Shown: positions 30,301-34,251, counted from the first letter of the stretch. The stretch: 64,000 nt of DNA from Lepidonotus clava (GCA_936440205.1 OW387133.1:11374001-11438000), one strand, 5' to 3'. A program made the numbers and translations. The notes: generated from the letters alone by a model not told the origin.

Positions 30301-30524
30301 TGCAGACCCCTGGCCCCTATTTTGAATGGAATGAAGGCCAAAGAAACCATGCATGTAAACACTTGAAAAGACTGTCCCTTTACTGTTTTGTTTTTCCTGT
30401 TTTTCCTTTTTATGGATGTTTACAATGTGATCTATCGGGACACCAGTAGTGTAGGTCGTACCTTTTTATTACGCTTCCCTTGCCTTTGTCGGCCAGCACC
30501 CGCTGCGTGGTTGCCCTCCGCCAT
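238..30524 (-). CDS. KptA/TRPT1-like gene with two N-terminal-lobe copies (5' part, continues off left edge)
   Basis: Four minus-strand exons with consensus splice sites and compatible phases: 30462-30524, 27253-27340, 25243-25373 and 238-322. The KptA/TRPT1 family (RNA 2'-phosphotransferases, which remove the splice-junction 2'-phosphate from tRNA) has an N-terminal winged-helix lobe with the pattern LSKxLSxxLRHG...DGxVxVDDLL. That pattern occurs twice: in exons 2-3 (KILNYLFLRNG, then DGYVNVDDILD) and in exon 4 (LSKFLSWLLRHGA). Exons 2 and 4 both start in phase 0 and end in phase 1 and are 88 and 85 nt long, so they look like an exon duplication. The first copy has Asn where the family has its catalytic His; the second keeps Arg-His. 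The C-terminal ADP-ribosyltransferase-like lobe would lie left of the window. Exon 4 is about 25 kb from exon 3 because a giant retroelement fills the intron, so its membership in the same gene is inferred from phase, strand and homology. Two separate genes remain possible. Confidence 0.6.
323..983. other. Intron flank, nothing recognised
   Basis: AT-rich sequence between exon 4 of the KptA-like gene and the giant retroelement. I see no coding pattern, RNA gene or clear repeat. Confidence 0.5.
988..1588 (-). repeat. 3' LTR of the giant Gypsy element
   Basis: 601 bp direct copy of 20631-21231. The TATAAAAG box is at plus 1461-1468 and AATAAA at plus 1164-1169, both on the minus strand. The AATAAA would set the 3' end of the element's transcripts. 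Confidence 0.93.
2563..2618. other. Two adjacent hairpins upstream of the SGNH-like gene
   Basis: CGGGCGC-GAA-GCGCCCG (2563-2579) is followed by TCAAACTT-TC-AAGTTTGA (2601-2618). Both stems are perfect and lie about 300 bp upstream of the opposite-strand gene. Confidence 0.55.
2905..3546 (+). CDS. Opposite-strand SGNH-hydrolase-like gene carried by the giant element
   Basis: 213 residues on the strand opposite to gag/pol/env, starting at an ATG in excellent context (CTCACCATGG). The product opens with a strand and turn, MVKFVVFGDERVAGL, where SGNH/GDSL hydrolases carry their GDS block. A later hydrophobic strand, DVLVIVPSIYDLF, fits the block with GxND. The end, DGILPSRRQLRRWARC, matches the DxxHPxxxGxxxLA block. 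The catalytic positions differ (GDE for GDS, Leu for the block-V His), suggesting a fold kept without hydrolase activity, perhaps for binding. Third positions are visibly G/C-rich compared with flanking DNA, which supports real coding. The fold assignment rests on pattern alone. It could be a captured host gene or an antisense accessory gene. Confidence 0.6.
   Translation: MVKFVVFGDERVAGLTDFLPLIEADGAEAEIISTEEATTADLGGQAFAHHTVWPKDVLVIVPSIYDLFTWDKDLELWLPRFSKVDTAAAHYVQVLNDIVTKLQCHPASCQFTIAQLTGINCLEWERLCDDSAIQRWMNKAVPRINIELGAINAWNRTPSVNLARFTHVTRKTTDGTITVHDYREFNDGILPSRRQLRRWARCVGELARYYPAQ
4478..4815. repeat. Diverged tandem duplication, about 182 bp period
   Basis: TAGATTTGCTGTAACAG at about 4495 and TAGATTGGCTGTGACAG at about 4677 begin corresponding stretches, both running on to ATTCTTTG. 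The two units end in matching GGTAAGTTT motifs at about 4622 and 4804. Confidence 0.5.
5060..5370 (+). pseudogene. Remnant of C2H2 zinc-finger coding sequence
   Basis: On the plus strand, opposite to the element's genes, short stretches read as C2H2 fingers: YMCEHCGSSYVHRSGLS near 5100-5150 and LCDECVEAYAHRSGLSRHKN near 5225-5290, followed by ECPRCDARLSRSD. The Cys-x2-Cys, aromatic, Leu and His spacing is right for fingers. The stretch is broken and has no intact gene. It lies in the same 3' region as the SGNH-like gene. Confidence 0.6.
6121..6155. other. Hairpin around a poly-T run
   Basis: CTGCATAT (6121-6128) pairs with ATATGCAG (6148-6155) around a T-rich loop. The loop reads as an A-rich tract on the element's sense strand. 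Confidence 0.4.
6809..6840. other. Perfect 13 bp hairpin
   Basis: GGATCCTGACTTT and AAAGTCAGGATCC flank a 6 nt loop (TATGTT). It is a perfect stem in the untranslated 3' part of the giant element and could act in its RNA. Function unknown. Confidence 0.7.
8100..10859 (-). CDS. env: Envelope-like glycoprotein of the giant element
   Basis: 919 residues. An N-terminal signal peptide (MKWLVLFVLAIIGGIRG) is followed by a furin-type site RVKR at residues 147-150. A cysteine-containing ectodomain holds paired-Cys motifs such as CYGQTITLC and CDC. A strong membrane span (LLTIFCIVVAVTIIGCVLWKCW) lies at about 636-661, and a second (AVAVLAILLAVLVIAIVVLVW) at about 711-732. A C-terminal tail of about 185 residues follows. 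Signal, proprotein cleavage and membrane anchor are the layout of a class I-type Env; resemblance to errantivirus/baculovirus F proteins is suspected, not shown. The second span and long tail are unusual for the group. Confidence 0.85.
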   Translation of the reverse strand: MKWLVLFVLAIIGGIRGVHNDSSPPEGLAPNAEVIALEQYGVVLKPGKLMSTADITHVRQGFLITIPRRRSFNKATFGQVCHRYLQGGDALDRACYHIRSLVNWMDQTSQALKGRYREVLNETLSSLIKNTQQDLQNQESELNPGGRVKRMKKLPTMLDDPGWPTFPLPTSWNQGLAADVKYNRELIRVLQESSNQMIEDLALMNEKHDEAVERVNHVVIGLLDNLRSLNKAHNTTRRRMKLVQHKVDWMELYLNMIPVALEDKLGEMVYLQLMVEQTRVFRKGVQRLTRGQLTMDLVPRQYMVGAVQEVNRYLKGIHPRFHVAFTDPSFYYENSQPSFKFDETTQELIVYVRVPVVADEHLFRVYEVLTFPVPVTVRGRLKKDALQIVNLPKSVAMSMSRQYYVPLASGSWSGCYGQTITLCKDLPYMKKITDNTCTAALLRRDDLAIQEKCELDYLLEADFGEMAVYLDDGDMLVVSADTRGQMICRNQPAVGVNIENYARVQVECDCAFQTQGAWIPYSLRNCDRHTRITTVVYPHNDLLEAASRVKGWDMNFTTSKNEPTMLESDPIPETIRKDLLEIEESLKVKIPVTSLAKRIQKHRKDLAKGIKKATDRYEVEKHAPWFSIGNFGGGFGLLTIFCIVVAVTIIGCVLWKCWRNHQGKAALAGLTMTLPRAMALETADPEKLLHHEKALTGCPDATANPTAVAVLAILLAVLVIAIVVLVWRKWRNIRRKTVDGLYVQFANPRMIETIFLGELAMPSDHTYTEGYVLIRDLLVTQLCLKYTLTVTWGAQLMGAATRPGQHPSKVPLPDTLRVSKKLARLMMSNLKYNTRARLLRYSSGLATPVPMGVPRLIDAGWSDVGADWPQPVMGHGTMPNAPPRSTTPTSTATGTGSARKTIRPGTSEIDPGTVYEVII
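11008..11577 (-). CDS. Accessory frame B between pol and env
   Basis: 189 residues from an internal ATG, overlapping frame A in another phase and ending about 150 bp before the env start. It has a basic N-terminus (TANRRRSRTKSGG), a Pro/Thr-rich centre and a C-terminus with a mixed, fold-like composition (LRITVTKDESGIIRRVVNDN). No known family recognised. The region's high G+C and Pro/Arg bias could keep one frame open by chance, so only one of A and B may be real. Confidence 0.45.
   Translation of the reverse strand: MRQGKYQPTNNTRRPTSAHSGKAIGRGTANRRRSRTKSGGSTRSTRANPTGGERAGGSSPPPPLTACGPRLFRLEQLDNELQRQSLTTAMEPAAVDANQPAGGPTVAEPTPSDKPTAGTEPIPLEPTVVRSNGGRFGLEPTRPRPLRAMRPSSCERMRGLRITVTKDESGIIRRVVNDNGQNLYEHVPN
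11106..12077 (-). CDS. Accessory frame A between pol and env
   Basis: 323 residues starting at an ATG. The N-terminal third is strongly basic (KKPRTPARRPTRTTTGGAKR, SAPAKKK), like a nuclear-localisation or RNA-binding segment. It is followed by an acidic patch (SEVSDSEPEP) and a Pro-rich C-terminal half. No known family recognised. Its last 470 bp or so overlap frame B in another phase. By position it resembles the accessory genes that complex retroviruses keep between pol and env and express from spliced RNAs; that is inference. Confidence 0.55.
   Translation of the reverse strand: MKEKTVEKESARKQPAQTLRRWSWPGRGGVRPDSTDAGIARKKPRTPARRPTRTTTGGAKRSAKSAPAKKKTADKDFYNLSEVSDSEPEPRLTALAKPVQKEEAANQPVQIQAGWFWDLTQPLFQLFETVDEIRRTVGLDVPKSNKQLAEIKTQVAPFIQRTTQNSKCVKESTSLQTTRGGRPLPTLERRSGGEQLTVAAPGLKVEVAPVQHAPTPPVGNGPAGAPLLHHLQPADPACSDLSSLTTSCNANPSPLLWNQQQWTPTSQPGGPLWPSPLPATNPPQVPNPYPSSQPSYDPTGAVSDWNLLGQDPSEQCAPRPANV
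12740..16981 (-). CDS. pol: Pro-Pol polyprotein of the giant element
   Basis: An open frame of more than 1400 residues. Domains in order: aspartic protease (LVDTGASDC near the start); reverse transcriptase (FRMLNQVTFKDKFPMP, then AYLDDVIVYD); RNase H (LLTDASDAACGAAVC and a VTEKEALAV stretch); integrase with an H-H-C-C zinc finger (CETCSLRRR), catalytic core (VQCDFIGPLKRA, HTDRGAAF) and a GPY/F-type module (RYTGPFRVIE). A Lys/Pro-rich tail of about 200 residues follows. The frame is open upstream into the end of gag in -1 phase, so it is expected to be made as Gag-Pol by frameshifting. The domain order is diagnostic of Ty3/Gypsy. Confidence 0.93.
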   Translation of the reverse strand: MDGPARREIGDEAFFLTLRFDDQKEVRSLVDTGASDCFMSTHCKRQIPKQCILDEWKVSKGNISLADNSSQVILEQIRCKFSIQGSVVCYDFNIVDDLCHLIVIGRNLLTVLRSDLSLPGAKIEVFCGNPIVSKETVKIPPGNECIIPVTTREPLGLDSPVAYCAPAVTAPVLVEGCVNTVGSQWWIKVMNPLDEMQEITPQEVLAFAEECAVPEVNQDQIEEFLDLCYLTKTETPMSICRISVEVMKDAVQMESQTSEEKSRGKMDENVSKIDLTESCLNEEQQVRFRQMLNNNRNALAFSMEELGHCEIAPMRIIVDESQGVISSRPYRYSPQKMDIIDEQVRQLIDIGVIEPSESAWRSPLVVVQKKDGKPRLCTDFRMLNQVTFKDKFPMPTARSLFLYMAYKKPTMWTALDLLSGYHQCVIEEDSRKYTAFETPMGVYQYKRVPFGLVGAPWQFTKVMAIALKGLIPRTCLAYLDDVIVYDTTFEEHLASVEVVLQALARANLKLKPSKCEWCRSEINFLGHVVNAEGVATQKVTTEKITAFNRPHNVKTIKSFLGLCNYYRQFVPNFADLAKPLNRLLKKEVYFEWTEACEEAFQQLKKLLTSPPLLIHPDIGGHFYLLTDASDAACGAAVCHKLDEIYRPVAFWGCTLRDAELNYSVTEKEALAVIKGIKNYEDMLQGAKITIVTDHKPLIPLLQSAYKAPSARLRRWALALSDFDFEIIYEPGATHFLPDYLSRVYHEHVPGEEYEPAVGCELFEAEVQDEELSVATVINAQLQDAECAQLIDYLQDGDLPTDPLEARRIMDQADFVGMVAPGVLCRFNVKRYNKHQDQLVRLKPRMIVPGRLIPKVLRLLHNDILAGGHVGISNLTTKISDKFYWRNMNADIVDYVKACETCSLRRRAPHFKALAKSWERPTRPFEVVQCDFIGPLKRARDGSKYIMTFIDLLTGWPEAFTTKDSTAQTAANCFLTGIVCRYGRVNRLHTDRGAAFLSGLFREITTRLACKQTFTTGRMPTGNARVERLHKTIENLIAYYIPDDHCNWIDLLPIALWTVRSTISVRSGYSPHTLLFGRDPISMGMPEQGTIPETLNDCEFFMQTKDNIAMFRNMAERVVQNYEKDLRLRIDERARPTQMYEGDMVYMYDPLASENKASKFSNRYTGPFRVIETKGDHLVRLVSLKTGKQVPHLVNISKLKPAHGPWSPAVPHNIPKMVREAKITNSKGADPDRNPELHHTPTGEIAEEDGEIRGAETENSTGTTGPREHDAVPMTRKVPTQKPGPSPTDLAETDGQITDGQGTSADTALSTNLSFVPNKAACERGTAGANGQRKRKRAKRRGKSQPLEGRSPPGNNKPIKLPCGDVPILDTSEQSPEKTVKDHVPTKGGYNLRQNRRPNYVALSNGGESDDMDD
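17007..17029 (-). promoter_or_regulatory. -1 ribosomal frameshift site between gag and pol
   Basis: Reading the minus strand, GGGAAAC (plus 17023-17029) ends directly at the gag stop and sits in the gag frame as G GGA AAC, a known slippery heptamer (X XXY YYZ). After a 9 nt spacer, GGTCCGT (plus 17007-17013) can pair perfectly with ACGGACC (plus 16971-16977) across a 29 nt loop. The pol frame is -1 relative to gag and open across this point. Spacing and stem match the -1 signals used by retroviruses. Confidence 0.8.
17020..20580 (-). CDS. gag: Gag polyprotein of the giant element
   Basis: An open frame of about 1186 residues, very long for a Gypsy Gag. The first half is acidic and low in complexity. 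The middle is rich in Pro, Asn, Gly and Gln with collagen-like GPPGPPGQNNPPNPP repeats (about plus 18080-18870). A capsid-like Gag core starts near residue 870 (IRLPWFNGKEDEQIEKYF) and contains the usual helical pattern. A C-terminal CIIHQQHGHSTEAC motif (about plus 17120-17160) is a variant zinc knuckle. The ATG at 20580 follows the 5' LTR by only about 50 nt. Just before its stop lies the frameshift signal leading into pol. Confidence 0.88.
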   Translation of the reverse strand: MSATGDFEASSNAKPQSLRPAGHDVSTSYTGNVENRHQVGDSLDGEAPRQGVSARPKQLGPGGTHNHQTRGRGKPFSWHLGSKDRPVLDEGLESLKHSGRVEGRNRLQEYQQYWNPGYVPPTDREPGTSSHSTCEPDVNSLWCEPDANNPWCSQGVPYRLLPAAGGQSEQETFDEDYLFPIKDKKNRQNTADNSGPSGGRRPANPVIQPDGNSLTYPHPQRLESISHPLVTPTHPTPGASIPDSTVVKRKTVGRDRGVERETEGESDKVGNLKPYRLTFDIEENLDDANKGAEARVPDLGWGGYEPDPAEIIRKLAETGPEEHEELERLSDQDKAGREAEGNSEKIDNLQRYRLTYGVETNLDQAGKRAEARAFNPAEILKQWADSSPEKHIDLERLSDQDSEENVTLKAQDFNTLTQELYEEYEDEYEEENSETEQAAADVRGGSPDRKLAREDKSTSSSYELITEDVLDTGKKAKLESEDEISVEEIPVKEQWDDHDIQNLHEDNMAVGGVPLVNLVGERDDQNQLQQPGEGGAGGVDPGGPRPRGRGAPAGGGLNLGPVQQNMWQPFFAQAMGAPLQAGQGRGGNQQAQGGQNNQADPQGPNPPLNQQVPAGQDNQANPQGPNQPQNLFNNLPQDLFNNQPQNQLNNPPQNPLNNPPPNQPNLGINPGGLQQNDGGGQPGQQPGQAVPAGGGVEQNVFPYLLQAMAVAANLNAGRGRAGNQQGQQAPAGQNNQPNPPGPNNPPPNQNNNPFLNQLNNPPPNPPNQPNPPGPPGPPGQNNPPNPPGPPGPPGQNNPPNPPNPPPPGPPGPPGPPGPPGQNNPPNPPNQPNIWEILPQLGLTLGQTPAPVRETTHNGHQRGPNIRLPWFNGKEDEQIEKYFRELKRLKAIYDWSNAHLLNMALLGLKGRADDWAGALAESEKDTFEKLEAQMTKIFGDRRAKWQKHAEFCALKQGKDQSVIEFAGVLKQKQVKAEASESMMLAVFLEGLKQGVARQVAILDPKSFTEAVDCATRLESLDKGKGGTKISNAVSELAGSQESEETAVLNSISERFGVVLARLEAAPWFQKPKPGQSGTPQSGGNFKQQGYERKDRYENQKGERNSDQKPKSNTAPNREADKGKNLPTQQKVERPRLPFDESKFCIIHQQHGHSTEACLWLKNRLREKPPRIYKDSKASGTEQKNQGN
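20611..20628 (-). promoter_or_regulatory. Candidate tRNA primer-binding site
   Basis: On the minus strand, two bases after the 5' LTR, the sequence TGGTGGAGATTACCCGAA begins with the TGG expected opposite a tRNA CCA end. I could not match the remaining bases to a tRNA I know. Confidence 0.45.
20631..21231 (-). repeat. 5' LTR of the giant Gypsy element
   Basis: 601 bp, apparently identical to the copy at 988-1588. On the minus strand it has a TATAAAAG box (plus 21104-21111) and an AATAAA signal about 300 bp further on (plus 20807-20812). This gives a U3 of roughly 120-150 bp and a longer R-U5. Confidence 0.93.
22408..22468. repeat. 12 bp minisatellite, about five units
   Basis: Tandem CCCAAAGCGCAA units, the last diverging (AAAGTGCAA). 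They create short spurious open frames on both strands. Confidence 0.8.
23021..23390 (-). mobile_element. SINE copy 1, (CACT)n tail
   Basis: About 370 bp on the minus strand, ending in a CACT-repeat tail (plus strand GAGTGAGTGAGTG at 23021). It is flanked by a perfect 13 bp target duplication TCTTTAGGTAGAT (23008-23020, 23391-23403). It matches the copy at 40637-40944 along its length. A GGGTTTGATTCCC motif resembles a pol III B box. The duplication and tail indicate LINE-driven insertion; the clean duplication suggests it is young. Confidence 0.85.
25243..25373 (-). CDS. KptA-like gene, exon 3 (first lobe, DG-V-VDDIL wing)
   Basis: The 131 nt exon runs from a TTCATCAG acceptor to an AAG|GTAACG donor, phase 1 in and 0 out. 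It encodes GYVNVDDILDVYSDFTGEDV followed by FEATKTM and a Gln-rich end containing QHRQC. This fits the second half of the KptA N-lobe, where an Arg (QRF or KRF motif) is catalytic in the family. Matching that Arg to QHRQC is tentative. Confidence 0.6.
25466..26995 (+). mobile_element. 5'-truncated LINE with 15 bp target duplication
   Basis: The insertion is bounded by ACGATAAATCTGACA at 25451-25465 and 26996-27010. It ends in an (ACTT)n microsatellite tail (about 26970-26994). The 5' end falls just after the position of the RT YxDD box, so only the C-terminal part of ORF2 is present. It lies in the intron between exons 2 and 3 of the KptA-like gene, opposite to the gene. The clade is not assigned. 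Confidence 0.9.
25473..26936 (+). CDS. LINE ORF2 C-terminal fragment (RT thumb and CCHC end)
   Basis: An uninterrupted frame of about 487 residues; the first in-frame ATG is at 25512. It opens inside the RT thumb: LCVLISQSTDGLQ, then LNKLNNYCSKWHLNVNVKKT and YKYLGLMLSSNG, the pattern that follows YADD in many LINEs. The C-terminus has CKECDNIQTVSHVLFHC, a CCHC zinc motif typical of LINE ORF2 ends. Palm and endonuclease are absent through 5' truncation, so the copy cannot move by itself. The remaining frame is undamaged, implying recent insertion. Confidence 0.88.
   Translation, partial: LCVLISQSTDGLQMCLNKLNNYCSKWHLNVNVKKTKVMVMSLGNPKMPTLHFGSKTLECVKSYKYLGLMLSSNGSTTKMVNDRVTKARRASCAIRQAISTTLNVSTNLAISLFDKQIEPILLYGSPIWGIPSSNCTLKLAGEMFDTKDIRCTIYKCLESVGITDLEIVTCRHMRDHHNVIVTVKNISDKIKIVSNFMKSPVTFTIEEIQNDTPNTVERLHSNYCKFALGVSKYTSTKLALSELGRYPLQIRSTVLGILYWLRLEQGTESILLNKAFNSMKQGNHPWLQNIQSLLWHIGLGNIWQQPNIWEKKSLKQLLTARLKDMYIQSFDAYCHNQENYDKCKILNSMYHSNLYETKQYLSKIQSANIRNMFTRMRIDTNCTSDSQYRSFRNNKVEDSLCKECDNIQTVSHVLFHCKNSELSSNRTVFENKLCKYVHSYNTLSEKEKIIVVLDLRMTCKKEDEDNAVESICTFVKKTYQIVQHLPQ
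27253..27340 (-). CDS. KptA-like gene, exon 2 (first lobe, helices)
   Basis: The 88 nt exon has a TTTCCAG acceptor and a CCAG|GTAAGT donor, phase 0 in and 1 out. It encodes NKVPKILNYLFLRNGLSEKD and ends in a split codon that becomes the Asp of DGYVNV in exon 3. LRNG stands where KptA proteins have LRHG, so the catalytic His is missing from this copy. Confidence 0.65.
28141..28567. repeat. Tandem duplication, about 215 bp unit
   Basis: Two copies (about 28141-28357 and 28358-28567) share CAATGCGTTGTATGCGTTTA, GAAAGCATCAGATACCGCCG and AGAGCAGCCTCCCGCCAACA with few differences. Open frames here on both strands mirror each other between copies and look incidental. Confidence 0.85.
28931..29021. 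repeat. Inverted repeat, 27 bp arms
   Basis: AAATCAGTATGTCCGAAATA (from 28931) is mirrored by TATTTCGGACATACTGATTT (to 29021), with arms extending into AT-rich sequence around a loop of about 36 nt. Short repeats of AAATCAGTGG precede it. It could be a small nonautonomous element. Confidence 0.7.
30052..30295. mobile_element. MITE-like element, CAGAGATGCCA ends
   Basis: 244 bp with perfect 11 bp terminal inverted repeats CAGAGATGCCA and TGGCATCTCTG. No coding. A diverged relative lies at 54727-54943. CAG-type ends suggest hAT, but I see no clear target duplication. Confidence 0.7.
30462..30524 (-). CDS. KptA-like gene, exon 1 (start codon)
   Basis: The exon encodes 21 residues starting MAEGNHAAGAG and ending in a basic QRQGKRNKK tail. 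The donor is AAG|GTACGA at 30460-30462. A TTTTGCAG acceptor-like motif lies just upstream of the ATG (exon edge about 30530), so a 5' UTR exon may exist further right. The basic tail could bind RNA; that is inference. Confidence 0.55.
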
Positions 30525-32237
30525 ATTTGTCTGCAAAATAAGTATTACAGCAAATCAAGTGAAGTAACCCTTATAAGATTAATTTCTTTAGTGATCATAG
30601 TGTTCTCTTCTTTCGCATCACTTATTTCAAAAAACCCTTAAAGATTTAGTGGCTTTTGTGTAGTATTTCTACTATATAGAATTTCATTCAACTGATAACT
30701 TATCCTGATATCAAGGAGGAATCTTATCTGGTACCATCCTCTTCGTATTGTTAAACAGATACGGTATATATCTAGTTTGAACCAGTTGAGAGATAGACAA
30801 CTTGACCCTAGAAGTAGAACGTTTTGATTCTGATAACATTGTTTATGTGTAACGCAGTCGTTTACGGTCCACTGTTTAGGTCCAAAGTCATGTATACAAG
30901 GCAATATAGTATCATAATGTGCGTCCTCCATGAGTACACATACATCTGCATGCCAATATTACCTAGGTGTTATCTAATTTGTACAATAGGGATAGATGTG
31001 ACCACGGTTGCCAAAATATGCTTGGAGAAAAGCAGTTTGAGTAATTAAAGAAAAAATCTAGACGGCCTCTTGAAATCTGAAGAAAATGGGGAAAAAAATA
31101 GGTTACCATTTTTACGTTTCCTTTCTCATCACACAAAACAAAGCATTTGGTAGCGTGTAAAGATTCAAGCTGATTCTATTGGCTTTTTCATAATTTGTGT
31201 TGCTTTTGTCAGAGGTATATTTCTAAAAAAAAAAAAAAAAAAGATACCATGCATCATATCATAAATTCCGCATATCAACTGAGGCTATTATTGAATAAGA
31301 TAAGAAATCAATTGCACAATGAAATATACTGGAGAACCATGATGCGTTACAGCTAATGCAAGTATGAAGACTATGTAGTATAAAACAACAAACGATGGTT
31401 TGCTTAGTGCGAAGATCCAGAACGAAATCAGACTTCTCATGTGTTTTCTGTTATGGACAGGCTGAATCCGGTTACCAAAATCTGGTCAGGACTGGTTTGT
31501 GGCTGGGACATGTGTTATCCCTACTTCACTGTTAAGAGCATCAGGCCATCTCACGCAGCACTATCTAAAACCCTATTACATGAATCAGTGATTACACAGG
31601 TCAAAAATTCAACGCTTTAGAAATCTACAATTTTAGAAAAAGGACAATTAAGGTTCTTCAAAATTGTGTGCACCAAAACATCTTATGCCTATTGCTGTGC
31701 TACCCCACCACAAATTCCAAATTAAGAATATGATTAAGAGGTCAGAACACTTAAAGAAGATTGTCCCTCCATACTGCTTTTTTTTTCATAACTATATAGA
31801 TGCCCGTGAGGGCCCCTTGATATCCAAATTAGGAGCCCGACTGGCAACCAAATCTCAATGAAAGAGCATTGATTGTATCTGTCTTCTTGTCATAAGAATT
31901 GAGCTTTACAGTTGTCCATAGACCTTGTGCAGACGTGGTCAAGTGACCACATTTTGGTGACCACCATGTGCTCATCATTACCACATGGTTATGAGATAAA
32001 TCTGAAGAAGTTCAGTTCTGAATGATAAAACATGCTAATCATTACTTCAAATTACCATCTCAGATAAATCCAGCAGCTTTATACCTTCTAGTTGTTTTTG
32101 AAAAATGTATAATACTAATTTCAAGATGATCACCAATATGGCACCCAGTCCCATTCTATGCCCTGTGACGTCATCTGCACAACGTCTATAGAAGCTATTA
32201 CTATCATAATTATATCCATTTGAAGCCATTCATTTAG

Positions 32238-32605
32238 GGGGGTGGGGTGGTCTAGTGGGTAGTGTGCTGGCATTGCACGTGGTCAGCCTGGGTTCGGTTC
32301 CCGGAGGTGCCTATTAGACCACCTTAATATAGACCTTAAATTCCAACACATCATCACCATTCAAACTTAAATCAACCATATGATTATGTAACTATCATTC
32401 AAGTTAGAGGGACGTTCTCGTCCGTGAGTTTTTAGAGAAACATCTGCCGACGTAAGCCTAACGACGCGACGGCCGGAGACGTGTTTTTCCCTTTTGAAAC
32501 GTAATCCAGGGACATTGTTGGTCACATCACGAAATTTGCGTGGCCGTCGGGGGGTTACAACATATCAAAATACGTCCGCCTTACGGACGAGAAAGCCCCT
32601 TTAAT
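32238..32605 (+). mobile_element. tRNA-derived SINE
   Basis: The head reads as a tRNA: GGGTGGTCTAGTGGGTAG (A box), an ATTGCAC loop, then GGGTTCGGTTCCC (B box) about 35 nt later. A non-tRNA body follows with its own inverted segments, such as CCGTCGGGGGGTT. Its 3' limit and target duplication are not clear, so the end is approximate. Confidence 0.65.
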
Positions 32606-33188
32606 TAACACCATAGCATTTCCCCATGTAATATTATTATCCTTCAAGTAATATCTAGGGAGAGCAGAGGCATATATAAGGTAGTTTTTAAAGTGAATCA
32701 CACTGCTGCAGGTGAAGGGTAAAATATCCTGACTATTATATTCGCCTCTGACATAATTACAAAAGATAGTACCAAGTGACTTGTATCAACCCTCTCTTGA
32801 CAGCTCCATAGGAAATTGATCATGTGTGATCGATGATCATTGTTTAGCCTGCAAATTTTGTGATTTTGGTTACACGTACCGGTATTTCCTTTTAAACATG
32901 TAGATCTACAGCTGATGCTGTAATAACACTGCAAGAATGCCTATAAAAACATTAGGTATATATTAGGGCAAACACTAGCATCTAATAACACAATTTAATA
33001 TACTTAGACCCTTTAATTTACAAAAATTAGGAAGTCAAAACTGTGTGAATGGCACACGTAGATCTACATTGTAGCACCGTTTTACTAGATTTGGGATAAA
33101 GCACCTTGAATATGTGATCTGATGTTATGTGTTGTTCTATTTAAGGTGATTATAACACAACTATTGCCGTTCCCCAAAGGAGACAGTT

Positions 33189-33377
33189 CAGGGGCGGATC
33201 TAGGGTGGGGGGGGGGGGGTCCTGATCCCCCCCCCCCCCCACCCCCACCCCACCCCACCCCCTTTTGGTGGACCCCTATACTACAAAAAGAGGGGGAAAT
33301 GCCGTACATGTTTTAGTTCTTAGCCATTATGCTGCCCCCCCCCCCCCCCATTTTCAAAAATCCTTTATCCGCCCCTG
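33189..33377. mobile_element. Short MITE, CAGGGGCGGAT ends
   Basis: 189 bp with inverted ends CAGGGGCGGAT and ATCCGCCCCTG, flanked by ACAGTT on both sides (33183-33188, 33378-33383). The interior is dominated by C and G runs. Confidence 0.75.
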
Positions 33378-33687
33378 ACAGTTAATGTGTGTCAATAATA
33401 CCAACGAGAGTAGAAGGGACCTTCTACTCTCGTTGATAATACAGATGTTTCACAGATGCACTCCTGCTAGTCCAACTCCCAATTCTTCGCTGGCTATACA
33501 TTGTATATGCTGTAGACTAGATCGATAAATTGTTCAGTGACATAAGTCAATACAGATCTACCATCTGCTAAATACACTCTAGTCTACAGCAAATCTATAG
33601 CGTCAGGGTAATTCAACTAGGCCTATAGACGGTCTATTTATCATTATAAGATTAAAATAATTATAAACAACCTGGTAGACTCTAAAT

Positions 33688-34251
33688 AAGGGGCGGATCC
33701 AGGAATTCACGAAAGGGGGCGCCTATACGCCATAAGCGGGTCTTAAATTACGGTATCGCGCACCGAAATTTCGCGGAAATCGCGAACGGAGGTTGGGGGT
33801 GCTTTTAACACTGGCTCCTATGGGAGAAAACATGATATTTTGCTCTAACTTTTTAAATTTCGGTCCAATCTTTATACAGTAAATGAGAAAAAGTTTTGAA
33901 TTCATCCCAGGCATCCCATACAAGGCTTCAAATTTTCCTAATAGGTCAATTTTCCGTACTATTGCGAAAATTCCAATTTTCCCCATAGGGGCCAATGCTA
34001 AACAGGGTCACTTCTGGAGCCCAGTATTTCACGGCGCGATGTCGGAAATGGCGAGTATACCGCTGACCCGTTTACTCCGTATATTGAAAAGTCAAAAAAT
34101 CAAAAAAAGTCAATACCTCTATAAGTAGATCTATTTGACCCCACTCCCCCCCCCCCCCCAAAAAAAAAAAATAAAAAAATAAATAAATAAATAAAAAATA
34201 AGGGGGCGGGGGCGCATGCCACATCCCCCCCCCCCCCCAAATCCGTCCCTG
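33688..34251. mobile_element. Longer MITE-like copy of the GGGGCGGATC family
   Basis: Begins AAGGGGCGGATCCAGG and ends ATCCGTCCCTG, with TAAAT flanking both sides (33683-33687, 34252-34256). 564 bp with no recognisable transposase. Confidence 0.65.

Larger units (their letters stand above)
27341..30461. other. First intron of the KptA-like gene
   Basis: Holds a tandem duplication (28141-28567), an inverted repeat (28931-29021) and a MITE-like element (30052-30295). The part at 28000-28830 is richer in G+C than its surroundings but shows no domain. Confidence 0.5.

Noticed and set aside
32238-32312. A functional tRNA gene
   Set aside because: The stems do not close well and a SINE body follows directly.
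33085-33316. Frames rich in Gly or Pro
   Set aside because: They come from homopolymer C/G runs inside a MITE.
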